DNA from: Gryllotalpicola protaetiae | GTDB taxonomy: Bacteria; Actinomycetota; Actinomycetes; Actinomycetales; Microbacteriaceae | DNA length: 64,000 nt | Assembly: GCF_003627055.1 (NCBI RefSeq) | Contig: NZ_CP032624.1 | Location: forward strand, 3,162,001-3,226,000 | Direction of reading: 5' to 3' | Shown here: positions 41,874 to 49,961 of the stretch, piece by piece | How positions within the stretch are numbered: position 1 is the first letter of the stretch | Layout: each line of letters begins with the position of its first letter | Program-made: the position numbers and the translations under genes | The notes under the pieces: generated by a model | What the model was told of the DNA's origin: nothing | The model's input: only the letters and a program-made list of their open reading frames with translations | Database searches by the model: none

Positions 41874-42128
41874 TCAGGCCGGAAGTCCGTGCTCGTCGTA
41901 ACCGAGGATCTCGTTCGCAGACCGGGCGTCGATAACCTTTCGTGCCCGCCCGCGTTCGATGATCGCGTCGAGATCGGCAGCTTGAAGACTCGCATTGGTG
42001 CGTGCGCGAACTCGCGCCAGCCTTTCTTCAAGCGCGACCCGAGCGGCCACTGTGATGGACTCCCCCGTCGCCGCGGCGAGTTCGCGCGCGAGGCGGTCCG
42101 TATCCGGATCCTTGATGTTGAGCGCCAC
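41874..42128 (-). CDS. vapB: VapB family antitoxin
   Basis: An 84-residue antitoxin of the VapB/Rv0623-like type: ALNIKDPDTDRLARELAAAT at the N-terminus gives the DNA-binding ribbon-helix-helix, followed by ALEERLARVR and a C-terminal toxin-binding tail (NEILGYDEHGLPA). The GTG at 42128 is preferred because TACGGT ends 6 bases upstream and the family starts with this ALNIK sequence. Confidence 0.88.
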   Translation of the reverse strand: MALNIKDPDTDRLARELAAATGESITVAARVALEERLARVRARTNASLQAADLDAIIERGRARKVIDARSANEILGYDEHGLPA

Positions 42129-42134
42129 ACATCC

Positions 42135-42140
42135 ACCGTA
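42135..42140 (-). promoter_or_regulatory. Probable -10 element of vapBC
   Basis: Minus-strand TACGGT ends 6 bases before the GTG at 42128. Confidence 0.45.
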
Positions 42141-42303
42141 CCAGGAAGAAATCTTTCTCGAGAGGAAGAATCGATGCTCAATTCGGCATCGCCCAAGGGC
42201 TGTCGCCCGCGTCCTTGACGAGATAGTTCTCGCACACCGGGCGGCCGCTGGAATGGCCGACGAGCCTGTCGAGCGCGACCCACCCGGATGCGCCAGCGGC
42301 GGG

Positions 42304-42309
42304 TACCGT
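42304..42309 (+). promoter_or_regulatory. Probable -10 element of the VOC gene
   Basis: TACCGT ends 6 bases before the ATG at 42316. Confidence 0.45.
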
Positions 42310-42315
42310 TCCCCC

Positions 42316-42690
42316 ATGGCATCCCGTTTCTCTGAACTGGTGATCAAGTCGGAAGACCCGCAGGGGCTCGCGGATTTCTGGGCCGAGGTGCTGGGCTTCA
42401 CGGTGATCGACCGCGGCGACGGCTTCGCCGAAGTGGGGCCCGCTGAAGGCTTCGGCGGCCTGCAGCCGACCCTGTTCTTCGTCAGAAGCTCGGACCCGCG
42501 GCCCGAGCGGCTGCGGCTGCACATCGACCTGAATCCGACGGATCGGGATCAGGACGCCGAGCTCGAGCGCCTTCTGTCGATCGGCGCCCGCCCGGCCGAC
42601 ATCGGGCGGACCGGCGAGGAATCCTGGCACGTCCTGCAGGACCCCGATGGCAACGAGTTCTGCCTGCTGCGCCCGCGCCTGGAGGCCTGA
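42316..42690 (+). CDS. VOC family protein
   Basis: A 124-residue VOC protein of the actinobacterial glyoxalase-like group: FSELVIKSEDPQGLADFWAE at the N-terminus, RLRLHIDLNPTDRDQDAELE in the middle and WHVLQDPDGNEFCLLRP at the end. The promoter spacing fixes the ATG within a longer open frame. It closes the accessory pocket. Ligand unknown. Confidence 0.87.
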   Translation: MASRFSELVIKSEDPQGLADFWAEVLGFTVIDRGDGFAEVGPAEGFGGLQPTLFFVRSSDPRPERLRLHIDLNPTDRDQDAELERLLSIGARPADIGRTGEESWHVLQDPDGNEFCLLRPRLEA

Positions 42691-42776
42691 AACATCACCG
42701 CTCCCCTGCCGTTCACGAGCGCGAAACCGGACACCCAGCCAATCCGGAGGTAAGGGTTCCGTTTTCGACGTACAGT

Positions 42777-42805
42777 AACCGGAGTACTTCTCTCCGAATC
42801 CGGTT
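42777..42805. promoter_or_regulatory. Likely TetR operator upstream of the MFS exporter
   Basis: AACCGGA (42777-42783) and TCCGGTT (42799-42805) are perfect inverted 7-mers, directly after a TACAGT (-10-like, 42771-42776). A further AACCGGA/TCCGG pair lies at 42725-42747. Binding by the TetR protein of the same operon is inferred. Confidence 0.55.
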
Positions 42806-42824
42806 CACTATCTCGGGAGCCCCT

Positions 42825-44348
42825 TTGTCCGCTACCGCTACCGCGCCCATCGTGGCCGCGGACCCGCACGCTGAGCATCACCACTCGCGTCGCTGGGTCA
42901 TCCTCGTCGTCCTGGCGCTCAGCCAGCTCATGGTCATCCTTGACTCCACCGTCGTCAACATCGCCCTGCCGACCGCGCAGAAGGCCCTCGCCTTCAGCGA
43001 CAACGACCGGCAGTGGATCATCACCGGCTACACCCTCGCGTTCGGCAGCCTGCTGCTGTTCGCCGGCCGTCTCGCCGACCTGTTCGGCCGCAAGTGGGCG
43101 CTCATCATCGGCCTCGCGGGCTTCGCGCTGGCCTCCGCATTCGGCGGCCTCGCCACGAACTTCGAGATGCTCGTCACTGCCCGCGTCATCCAGGGCGCCT
43201 TCGGCGCGATCCTCGCGCCCGCCGTCCTCGCGATCCTCACCACGACGTTCGTCGACGGCAAGGAGCGCGGCCGCGCCTTCGGCATCTTCGGTGCCATCGG
43301 CGGCGGCGGTGCGGCGCTCGGCCTGCTGCTCGGCGGCGTGCTGACCGAGTACTTCTCGTGGCGCGCGACGATGTTCGTGAACATCTTCTTCGCGATCCCG
43401 GCGCTGATCGGCGCTTTCGTGCTGCTGCGCCACTCGGCCAGCCAGCACCGCCCGAAGCTCGACCTGCCGGGCGCCGTCACGATCACGGCGGGCCTGTTCG
43501 CGCTGGTCTACGGGTTCTCACTCGCCGACACCGACGGCTGGGGCGACGGCAAGACGATCGGATTCCTGATCGCCTCCGGCATCCTGCTGATCGCCTTCGT
43601 CTTCATCGAGGCGCGCTCCAAGCATGCGCTGCTCCCCCTGCGCATCGTGTTGGACCGCAACCGCGGCGGCGGCCTGATCGCCATGTTCCTCGCGACCACC
43701 GGCATGTTCGGCGTCTTCCTGTTCATGACCTACTACCTGCAGTCGAACCTCGGCTACAGCGCCGTCAAGACGGGAGTGGCGTTCCTGCCGCTGCCGGGCG
43801 CGATCGTCCTGACCGCGGCGCTGATCATGCCGCGCCTGCAGCGTCGCGTGAGCCCGAAGGTCCTCGTTCCGGTCGGCATGCTGCTCGGCGCGATCGGGCT
43901 CGCGACCTTCACCCGCATCGGCGTCGTCGGGCACTACGCCCAGGACGTGCTCCCCGGTCTGATCCTGCTCGGACTCGGCATGGGAACGCTGTTCGCGATC
44001 GCGATGAGCATCTCGACGCTCCGCCTCCGCGACGAAGACGCCGGCGTCGGCTCGGCCACCGTCAACACGGTGCAGCAGGTCGGCGGCTCGATCGGCACGG
44101 CGTTGCTCAACACCATCGCGACGACCACGATCACCGCATACATCGCCGACCACATCGCGCACGCCACCACCAAGGCCGCCCAGCTGGGTGTGCAGGCGCA
44201 GGCGGCGATCAACGGCTATCACGTGGCATTCTGGCTGGCGGCCGCGATCTTCGCGGGCGGCGCGCTCGTCACCGCGATCGTGCTGCGCCGCGGCGTGCCG
44301 GAGGAGTTCGTCCACTCCTCAGGCGAGCCTGCGATGATTCACGCATAA
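42825..44348 (+). CDS. MFS drug exporter, DHA2 (EmrB/QacA) family
   Basis: A 507-residue 14-helix major facilitator of the DHA2 family. QLMVILDSTVVNIALPTAQK holds motif D1, LLFAGRLADLFGRKWALIIG motif A, and RVIQGAFGAILAPAVLAIL motif B. It would export hydrophobic drugs with proton antiport. A TTG start follows GGGAG. Co-transcribed with the TetR gene 34 bases downstream; inverted-repeat operator upstream. Confidence 0.93.
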   Translation: MSATATAPIVAADPHAEHHHSRRWVILVVLALSQLMVILDSTVVNIALPTAQKALAFSDNDRQWIITGYTLAFGSLLLFAGRLADLFGRKWALIIGLAGFALASAFGGLATNFEMLVTARVIQGAFGAILAPAVLAILTTTFVDGKERGRAFGIFGAIGGGGAALGLLLGGVLTEYFSWRATMFVNIFFAIPALIGAFVLLRHSASQHRPKLDLPGAVTITAGLFALVYGFSLADTDGWGDGKTIGFLIASGILLIAFVFIEARSKHALLPLRIVLDRNRGGGLIAMFLATTGMFGVFLFMTYYLQSNLGYSAVKTGVAFLPLPGAIVLTAALIMPRLQRRVSPKVLVPVGMLLGAIGLATFTRIGVVGHYAQDVLPGLILLGLGMGTLFAIAMSISTLRLRDEDAGVGSATVNTVQQVGGSIGTALLNTIATTTITAYIADHIAHATTKAAQLGVQAQAAINGYHVAFWLAAAIFAGGALVTAIVLRRGVPEEFVHSSGEPAMIHA

Positions 44349-44382
44349 GGCATGCGACGAAGCGGCCGGAAAGGAGGACGGT

Positions 44383-45057
44383 GTGACGAGCACCGCTGAT
44401 TCCCCTACCCGGCCGCTTCGGCGCGATGCGGCCCGCAACCGCAGCGCCCTTGTCGACGCGGGCCGCGAGGTGTTCGCGTCGCGCGGTCTCGAGGCCACGC
44501 TCGACGAGATCGCCCATCGCGCAGGCGTCGGCGTCGGGACCGCGTACCGGCATTTCGCCAACAAGCAGGAGCTCGCCGCGGCGATCTTCGCCGACGACCT
44601 CGAGCAGATGGTCGAGTCGGCGCGCGACGCGCTCGACGTCGACGACCCGTGGGACGCGCTCGTGAGCTTCGTCGAGACGACGGTCACGAAGCACGCCAAA
44701 GACCGCGGGCTGTACGAGATCATGACGGCCGGCACCATGGGCGAGCACCCCATGCACGTCGACGGCAAGACCGAGACGATGCGCGAGGCGCTGTTCGAGC
44801 CCGTCACGGCGCTCGTCGAGCGGGCGAAGGCGGGCGGATGCCTGCGTGCAGACGCCTCCCCCACAGACATCGCCGCCATCCTGCTCATGATGGGCTCCAC
44901 GTTCCTCGCGAGCGAAGCGGTCGACCGGCCCGTCTGGAAGCGCTACCTGTGGCTGCTGCTCGACGGGCTGCGCAACACGGCCTGCGGCGCGCTGCCCGAG
45001 CGCGCGCTCGACCTCGACGAGCTCGACGCGGCGTTCGCGGTCGCCAAGAAGCACTGA
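44383..45057 (+). CDS. TetR family transcriptional regulator
   Basis: A 224-residue TetR regulator. The N-terminal HTH is ATLDEIAHRAGVGVGTAYRH (about 38-57) followed by FANKQELAAAIFADD. The C-terminal ligand domain is typical (SFVETTVTKHAKDRGLYEIM). GAAAGGAGG precedes the GTG. As the second gene after the MFS exporter it probably represses that operon through the AACCGGA repeats. Confidence 0.92.
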   Translation: MTSTADSPTRPLRRDAARNRSALVDAGREVFASRGLEATLDEIAHRAGVGVGTAYRHFANKQELAAAIFADDLEQMVESARDALDVDDPWDALVSFVETTVTKHAKDRGLYEIMTAGTMGEHPMHVDGKTETMREALFEPVTALVERAKAGGCLRADASPTDIAAILLMMGSTFLASEAVDRPVWKRYLWLLLDGLRNTACGALPERALDLDELDAAFAVAKKH

Positions 45058-45058
45058 C

Positions 45059-45931
45059 TCAGCGCAGCAGCAGCTCGCGCACCCTGCCTGCGTTCGCGAC
45101 GAAGCCCTCGATGTCGTCGGAGTCGGTGCGCGACTGCAGCAGCACCGAGGTCGCCCCGGCGTCGAACACCTCGCGCACCGTCGCGGTGACCTCTTCCACC
45201 GAGCCCAGCGCGGCATAGCGTCGCTCCCCGGTGAACTCCCAGCGGTCGAACTCCGCCTCCATCCGCTCGGCGGCGCCCTCTCCGAAATCGGTCATGAGGA
45301 ATACCGCCACCTCGAAAGCGCCCTCGACCCCGGCAGCGGATCGCGCAGCCCGGGCCCGTGTCACGCTGTCACGCACCATGTCGGCGCTCCAGCCGCCGGT
45401 GAGAACCAGCCCGTCGGCGACCTCGCCGACGAGCGCCGTCGTCTTCGGGCCCTCAGCCGCGGCGAGCACCGGCACCGGCACCGCCGGCGGCCAGTCGAGC
45501 TTCACCCGGTCGAGGTTCACGTAGCGGCCCGCCGCCGTCACCTCCTCACCCGAGAGCAGCCGTCGCAGCGCCGGCACGTACTCGCGCATCAGCGTGAGCG
45601 GCGAGGCGACTCTGGCGCCTACCTGCCCCATCCAGTCCAGCACGCCGTGGCCGACGCCGAACCGGGCACGGCCGGCGAACAGCCGCTGGATCATCGCGGC
45701 CTCCATCGCGAGCACTGCGACGTTGCGCAGGGGCATCGGCAGGATGCCGACGCCGACCCGCAGTCGCTCGGTCGTCGTGAGCGCGACGACGAGCGAGGTC
45801 ACGCCGCTCTCTTTGAAGCAGTCCTCCCACACCCAGAGCTCGTCGAGCCCTGCACGCTCGGCCGCGACGGCCGTCTCGCGGAGCCGTTCGGGCGGGGACC
45901 ATGGCTGGAAGATCACACCGAGTGAGGTCAT
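45059..45931 (-). CDS. LLM class F420-dependent oxidoreductase
   Basis: A 290-residue LLM enzyme: AVAAERAGLDELWVWEDCFK, TTTERLRVGVGILPMPLRNV, LFAGRARFGVGHGVLDWMGQ and AALGSVEEVTATVREVF, the C-terminal element. The conserved segments match F420-binding actinobacterial members. It is the third LLM gene of the window and divergent from the pterin dehydratase-VOC fusion, with adjacent leaderless promoters. Confidence 0.9.
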   Translation of the reverse strand: MTSLGVIFQPWSPPERLRETAVAAERAGLDELWVWEDCFKESGVTSLVVALTTTERLRVGVGILPMPLRNVAVLAMEAAMIQRLFAGRARFGVGHGVLDWMGQVGARVASPLTLMREYVPALRRLLSGEEVTAAGRYVNLDRVKLDWPPAVPVPVLAAAEGPKTTALVGEVADGLVLTGGWSADMVRDSVTRARAARSAAGVEGAFEVAVFLMTDFGEGAAERMEAEFDRWEFTGERRYAALGSVEEVTATVREVFDAGATSVLLQSRTDSDDIEGFVANAGRVRELLLR

Positions 45932-45937
45932 GACTTG

Positions 45938-45943
45938 AGGCTA
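45938..45943 (-). promoter_or_regulatory. Probable -10 element of the LLM gene
   Basis: Minus-strand TAGCCT ends 6 bases before the ATG at 45931. Confidence 0.5.
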
Positions 45944-45965
45944 GAGCGCACCCCCGATACCCGCG

Positions 45966-45971
45966 TAGCCT
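45966..45971 (+). promoter_or_regulatory. Probable -10 element of the PCD-VOC fusion gene
   Basis: TAGCCT ends 6 bases before the ATG at 45978. With the opposing -10 the two promoters lie back to back, 22 bases apart. Confidence 0.5.
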
Positions 45972-45977
45972 GCGGCC

Positions 45978-46646
45978 ATGGTCGAGGTCATCACGTCTCA
46001 GCGGTTCCACGCCGCGCCAGGGGTCGAGGACTGGCGTGTGCTGTCCACGGGTGCTGCGGCGCACTTCGTGACCGGTTCCTTCGCGACGGGCGTCGCGCTC
46101 GTCGATCGCATCGGCGAGCTGGCGGAGGCGGCGAACCACCACCCCGACGTCGAGCTCCGCTACGGCGGTGTGACGGTGCGCCTGCTCACCCATGAGGTGA
46201 TGGAGCAGGGCTGGGTGCTCAGCGAACGCGACAGCGCCCTGGCGGCGCAGATCTCGCACGCGGCGCGCGAACTCGGCATCACAGCCGATCCGACCAAGGT
46301 GCAGGCCATGCAGATCGCGATCGACGCGCTCGACATCCCGAAGGTGCGGCCGTTCTGGGCTGCCGTCCTCGGCTACGAGCTGTTCGGCGACGAGGACGTG
46401 GGAGGCCCCGGCGCCGTCGGCCCGAACGTCTGGTTCCAGCAGATGGACGAGCCCCGCCCTCAGCGCAACCGCATCCACGTCGACCTCTACGTTCCGGCCG
46501 ACCTCGCGCCCGCTCGCATTGAGGCGGCACTCGCCGCAGGCGGCACCGTCGTTCTCGACAACGGCCCAGAGTGGTGGACCCTCGCGGACCCGGAGGGCAA
46601 CGAAGTCGACGTCGCCCCCTGGCCGGACACGTTCAGCGGCTGGTAG
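45978..46646 (+). CDS. Pterin-4a-carbinolamine dehydratase-VOC fusion protein
   Basis: A 222-residue fusion. The N-terminal part (about 1-100) is a PCD/DCoH domain: AANHHPDVELRYGGVTVRLL carries the conserved histidines and Asp of the dehydratase active site, with THEVMEQGWVLSERDSALA after it. From about residue 108 a VOC domain follows (MQIAIDALDIPKVRPFWAAV, then NRIHVDLYV and WWTLADPEGNEVDVAPWP). PCD recycles 4a-hydroxytetrahydrobiopterin or acts in pterin-linked hydroxylations. The fused VOC part may bind the product or another ligand. The pairing is unusual but clearly one frame. Confidence 0.85.
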   Translation: MVEVITSQRFHAAPGVEDWRVLSTGAAAHFVTGSFATGVALVDRIGELAEAANHHPDVELRYGGVTVRLLTHEVMEQGWVLSERDSALAAQISHAARELGITADPTKVQAMQIAIDALDIPKVRPFWAAVLGYELFGDEDVGGPGAVGPNVWFQQMDEPRPQRNRIHVDLYVPADLAPARIEAALAAGGTVVLDNGPEWWTLADPEGNEVDVAPWPDTFSGW

Positions 46647-46658
46647 CGCACGCCCGGC

Positions 46659-48644
46659 TCACACAGGCAGGTGCCGCTGCCACCAGTCGAGGATGATCTC
46701 GAACCGCTGCACACGGTGGCGCGGCCTGCCTCCACGACTCAGCTCGTGGTTCTCGCCGGGGAAGACGACCAGTTCGGTCTCGACCCCGTTGCGCTTGAGC
46801 GAGTGGTAGTAGCGCTCGGCCTGCCCCAGCGGGCAGCGCAGATCCTGCTCGGAGTGCAGCACCAGCGTCGGCGTCGTCACCCGGTCGACCACGGCCTGTG
46901 GGCTTTGCGCCGCGATGCGTTCGGGGTCGTCGCCGACGTACTGTCCGCTGAAGAACCAGCCGATGTCGCTTGTGCCCACGAAGTACTCGGGGTCGAGGTA
47001 GCCGCGCTCGACGACGGCCCCGGCGAAGCGGTGCTCGTGCGCGATCGCCCAGGCGGTCAGATAGCCGCCGTACGAGCCGCCGAGGATTCCCGTGCGCGAG
47101 CCGTCGAGGCGCGCATCGGCCGCGACCGCGCCGTCGAGGAAGGCGAGCACGTCATCGAGGTCGACCGTGCCCATTGCTTGGCGGATGCTGCGCCCATGGC
47201 TCTCGCCATAGGTGCGACTCCCCCGCGGATTGCAGTACACCACCGCATAGCCGGCGGCCGCGAGCACTTGCGTCTCGTCGAACAAGTGCACGCCGTATTC
47301 GGCGAACGGGCCGCCGTGGATCATCAGGAGCACCGGGTGCGGGCCGTCGCCCTCTGGCACGGCGATCCAGCCGTGTACGGGGTAGCCGTCGTTTCCTGGC
47401 ACCGTCAGCTCGACGGGTGTCACGATCCCCCGCGCACGCAGCGCCGCCGAGAAATCCGTGAGCGTCCGCAGACGGCCGTCCTCGACCACGGCGACATCGC
47501 CGTAGCTGCCCGGGTGCGAGCACCCGACCACGATCGTGCCGCCTGCGGCATCCGCCCCGCTCACCTCGACGTCACCCGAGGTGAGCGCTGTGACCGACCC
47601 TTCGGTGCCGACGCGCACGAGCTGGTGGGTCCCCCGCGAGCCCTCGTCGGTGAGCACCGATCCGTCGGCCAGCGGCACGATGACCCTGTTCGCGCCGAGG
47701 TCGTGCTGCGCGGGGTCGGTGAGCCGCTGGGGACGGGCGCCGGGTGCGCTGATCACATAGAGCGAGGAGTTGCGGCCGACGAAGTCGACGCCCTGTGCCC
47801 CCACCTCGCTCGCGACGAAGAAGAGGCGGCCGTCGGGGCCGTATTCGACCGAGTCGACAGAGAGGTCGCCATACGTGATGGTGGCGTCGACGGCCTCGGC
47901 GTCGCCCTCGATCGGAAGCAGTACGACACTCGAGCGCAGGTCCTCATCGCGAGTGGCGTGCACGGCGGCCACGGCCGCGAGGATCCGCCCGTCCGGCGAG
48001 AATGCGAAGTCGCCGTGATCGACCTCGTGCCGCGAGATGCGGAGCGGCTCGGCGACGAGCGGCCGTGGCTCAGCCGGCCCGGCGTCCGAGCCGACGGGCT
48101 GCACGAGCGGCTCGGCCCGCACGTCGGGGGTCGGAGCGACGAACAGCAGGTTCGGCCGGTCCAGGTAGTAGCCGAGACCGTTCGACGTGCGGTGATAGCC
48201 GTCGAAGCGACGCGCGCGCTCGGCATCCGGCCCCACTCCTTCGACCGTGCCGTAGCGGCCCGCCTCGGGCTCGCGGCTCGAGAACGCGAGATGCGCGCCG
48301 TCGGGCGACCAGGCGAACGCGCCGACGCCCAGCTTGCGGTCGGTGACCTGCACCGGCTCGCCGCCGTCGGCGGCGACGACATAGAGCTGCGCGGGGCCGC
48401 TGGGGGTTGCGCGCAGGAAGGCGATCAGCCCGCCGTCCGGTGAGAACCGCGGAGCGGTGTCGCGGAAGCCGCGCGTGAGCCGGAACGCAGCCGCATCGTC
48501 GGACAGCGGCACGACCCAGAGCTGACCGACATAGCTGTCCGCGTCGAGGTCGGGCCGGGTGACCGCGACGACGGCGCGACCGCCGCCCGGGTGGAGCGAC
48601 GGCGCGGAGACCGTGTTGATCAGGGGAAGGTCGGCCGGCTTCAT
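46659..48644 (-). CDS. S9 family prolyl oligopeptidase-like peptidase
   Basis: A 661-residue serine peptidase of the acylaminoacyl-peptidase group. The N-terminal two thirds form a beta-propeller (repeated FSPDGG and WSPDGAH blades). The C-terminal alpha/beta-hydrolase carries the nucleophile in GGSYGGY (Ser at about 524), MIHGGPFAEYG (oxyanion) and PGENHELSRGG with the catalytic His. It would cleave short peptides, probably cytoplasmically. It starts 6 bases after the end of the SDR gene, so they form an operon. Confidence 0.92.
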   Translation of the reverse strand: MKPADLPLINTVSAPSLHPGGGRAVVAVTRPDLDADSYVGQLWVVPLSDDAAAFRLTRGFRDTAPRFSPDGGLIAFLRATPSGPAQLYVVAADGGEPVQVTDRKLGVGAFAWSPDGAHLAFSSREPEAGRYGTVEGVGPDAERARRFDGYHRTSNGLGYYLDRPNLLFVAPTPDVRAEPLVQPVGSDAGPAEPRPLVAEPLRISRHEVDHGDFAFSPDGRILAAVAAVHATRDEDLRSSVVLLPIEGDAEAVDATITYGDLSVDSVEYGPDGRLFFVASEVGAQGVDFVGRNSSLYVISAPGARPQRLTDPAQHDLGANRVIVPLADGSVLTDEGSRGTHQLVRVGTEGSVTALTSGDVEVSGADAAGGTIVVGCSHPGSYGDVAVVEDGRLRTLTDFSAALRARGIVTPVELTVPGNDGYPVHGWIAVPEGDGPHPVLLMIHGGPFAEYGVHLFDETQVLAAAGYAVVYCNPRGSRTYGESHGRSIRQAMGTVDLDDVLAFLDGAVAADARLDGSRTGILGGSYGGYLTAWAIAHEHRFAGAVVERGYLDPEYFVGTSDIGWFFSGQYVGDDPERIAAQSPQAVVDRVTTPTLVLHSEQDLRCPLGQAERYYHSLKRNGVETELVVFPGENHELSRGGRPRHRVQRFEIILDWWQRHLPV

Positions 48645-48650
48645 CCGCGT

Positions 48651-49415
48651 CTACTCGCCGGCGAAGTCGCTCGTGTCGCCGACCAGGCGGGTGTGGTCTG
48701 CGGGCACCGGGTCGACCGCGGCGAGAGCGACCTCTGCGGCGAACTCCGACACGTTGTAGAGCTTGCCGGCCGACTGGCGGCGCGCGTCGATGGCGCCCGG
48801 GTTGAGGCGGTTGAGCAGGGTGGCGGTGATCGTGCCCTCGATCATGTCGCCGGAGACGACGACGAAGTCGATGCCGCGGGATTCGAGTTCCGGAATCCGC
48901 TCGCGCAGCGCGTCCTCGCCGGCGCGCTTGGACGTCGCGACCGCCTCGTACTCCGGCATGGTCGGTGTGGTGCGGATGAAGTGCGCCTGGTGGCTCGTCA
49001 CGAACACCACCCGGCCGCCCTGCCCCAGCAGCGGCAGTGCCGCCTCGAGCACCGAGACCTGCGCGTCGCGGTTGAGGCGCAGGGCGTAGTCCGCGCCCAT
49101 GCCGGTCTCCATGCCGCCGGAGGCGTTCAGCACGAGCACGTCGAGGCCGCCCCACTCCTGCTGCACCTGCGCGAACATGGCGGCGAGGGATGCCGGATCG
49201 GTCAGGTCCGCCGCGATCACGAGCGCCTCCGTGCCGTTCTCAGCGAGCTGCGCCGCCAGCTTCTCGGCTCGTGCCGCCTTGTTGCGGTAGTTGATGACGA
49301 CCTTCGCGCCCGCCGCGGCGAGGTACCCGACGGTGTCGGCGCCGATGCCCCGGCTCGAGCCCGTGACGAGCACACGTTTTCCTGCGAGCGATCCGGGGGC
49401 GAGGGGGTTGGTCAC
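48651..49415 (-). CDS. Short-chain dehydrogenase/reductase
   Basis: A 254-residue SDR: KRVLVTGSSRGIGADTVGYL (cofactor loop), VLVLNASGGMETGM (catalytic Asn region), and YEAVATSKRAGEDALRER, where YxxxxxxK spacing is lengthened relative to YxxxK. The catalytic tetrad is therefore altered, so activity may differ from classical SDRs. AGGAG precedes the GTG. It heads the operon with the S9 peptidase. Confidence 0.85.
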   Translation of the reverse strand: MTNPLAPGSLAGKRVLVTGSSRGIGADTVGYLAAAGAKVVINYRNKAARAEKLAAQLAENGTEALVIAADLTDPASLAAMFAQVQQEWGGLDVLVLNASGGMETGMGADYALRLNRDAQVSVLEAALPLLGQGGRVVFVTSHQAHFIRTTPTMPEYEAVATSKRAGEDALRERIPELESRGIDFVVVSGDMIEGTITATLLNRLNPGAIDARRQSAGKLYNVSEFAAEVALAAVDPVPADHTRLVGDTSDFAGE

Positions 49416-49481
49416 GAGGAACTCCTAATGGGGGTGCGAATCAGGGTCGATAAAAGCCCCCACTGACCCTACCAACGCCGC

Positions 49482-49487
49482 TAGGGT
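49482..49487 (+). promoter_or_regulatory. Probable -10 element of the NfeD gene
   Basis: TAGGGT ends 7 bases before the ATG at 49495, which is 9 bases inside a longer GTG-started frame; the spacing supports the ATG. Confidence 0.5.
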
Positions 49488-49494
49488 GAGGTTC

Positions 49495-49938
49495 ATGGGC
49501 GGCTTCGAGTGGATCATCTGGGCCGCGCTGATCATCGTCTTCGTCGTGATCGCGATGCTCACGGCCGAGATCGAGTTCATGCTGCTCGCGCTGGGTGCGC
49601 TCGGCGGCCTGATCGCCGATCTGCTCGGCGCGCCCTGGTGGCTCGCGACGGTCATCGCCGCGGCGATCGCCGTGCTCGGCACGTTCCTGTTGCGGCCGCG
49701 GCTGCTGCATCTGCTCGAGCGCAGCGGCGACCCGACCAAGAGCAACATCGACGCGATCGTCGGAACGACCGGCCGCGTGCTGCTTCAGGTGACGCAGACC
49801 GGCGGTCAGGTCAAGCTCGCGAACGGCGAGACCTGGAGCGCCCGCGTACCGGAGGGCGGCGCAGCGATCATCCCGCCGGGCGCCGAGGTGCGCGTGCTGG
49901 CTGTCGACGGCGCATCCGTCGTCATCGCGCCGGAATAA
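49495..49938 (+). CDS. NfeD family membrane protein
   Basis: A 147-residue NfeD-like protein: three N-terminal helices (about 5-25, 27-45 and 48-65) and a C-terminal OB-fold (IVGTTGRVLLQVTQTGGQVK, then PGAEVRVLAVDGASVVIAP). Such proteins partner SPFH/stomatin-like proteins in membrane domains, and one lies 23 bases downstream. The functional pairing is therefore expected, though its precise task is not known. Confidence 0.9.
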   Translation: MGGFEWIIWAALIIVFVVIAMLTAEIEFMLLALGALGGLIADLLGAPWWLATVIAAAIAVLGTFLLRPRLLHLLERSGDPTKSNIDAIVGTTGRVLLQVTQTGGQVKLANGETWSARVPEGGAAIIPPGAEVRVLAVDGASVVIAPE

Positions 49939-49961
49939 CCCGGAACAACAAAGGGGGAAAA

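Noticed and set aside
46671-48443. A 590-codon plus-strand frame opposite the S9 peptidase
   Set aside because: Antisense shadow of a conserved gene, no ribosome-binding site, no domain.
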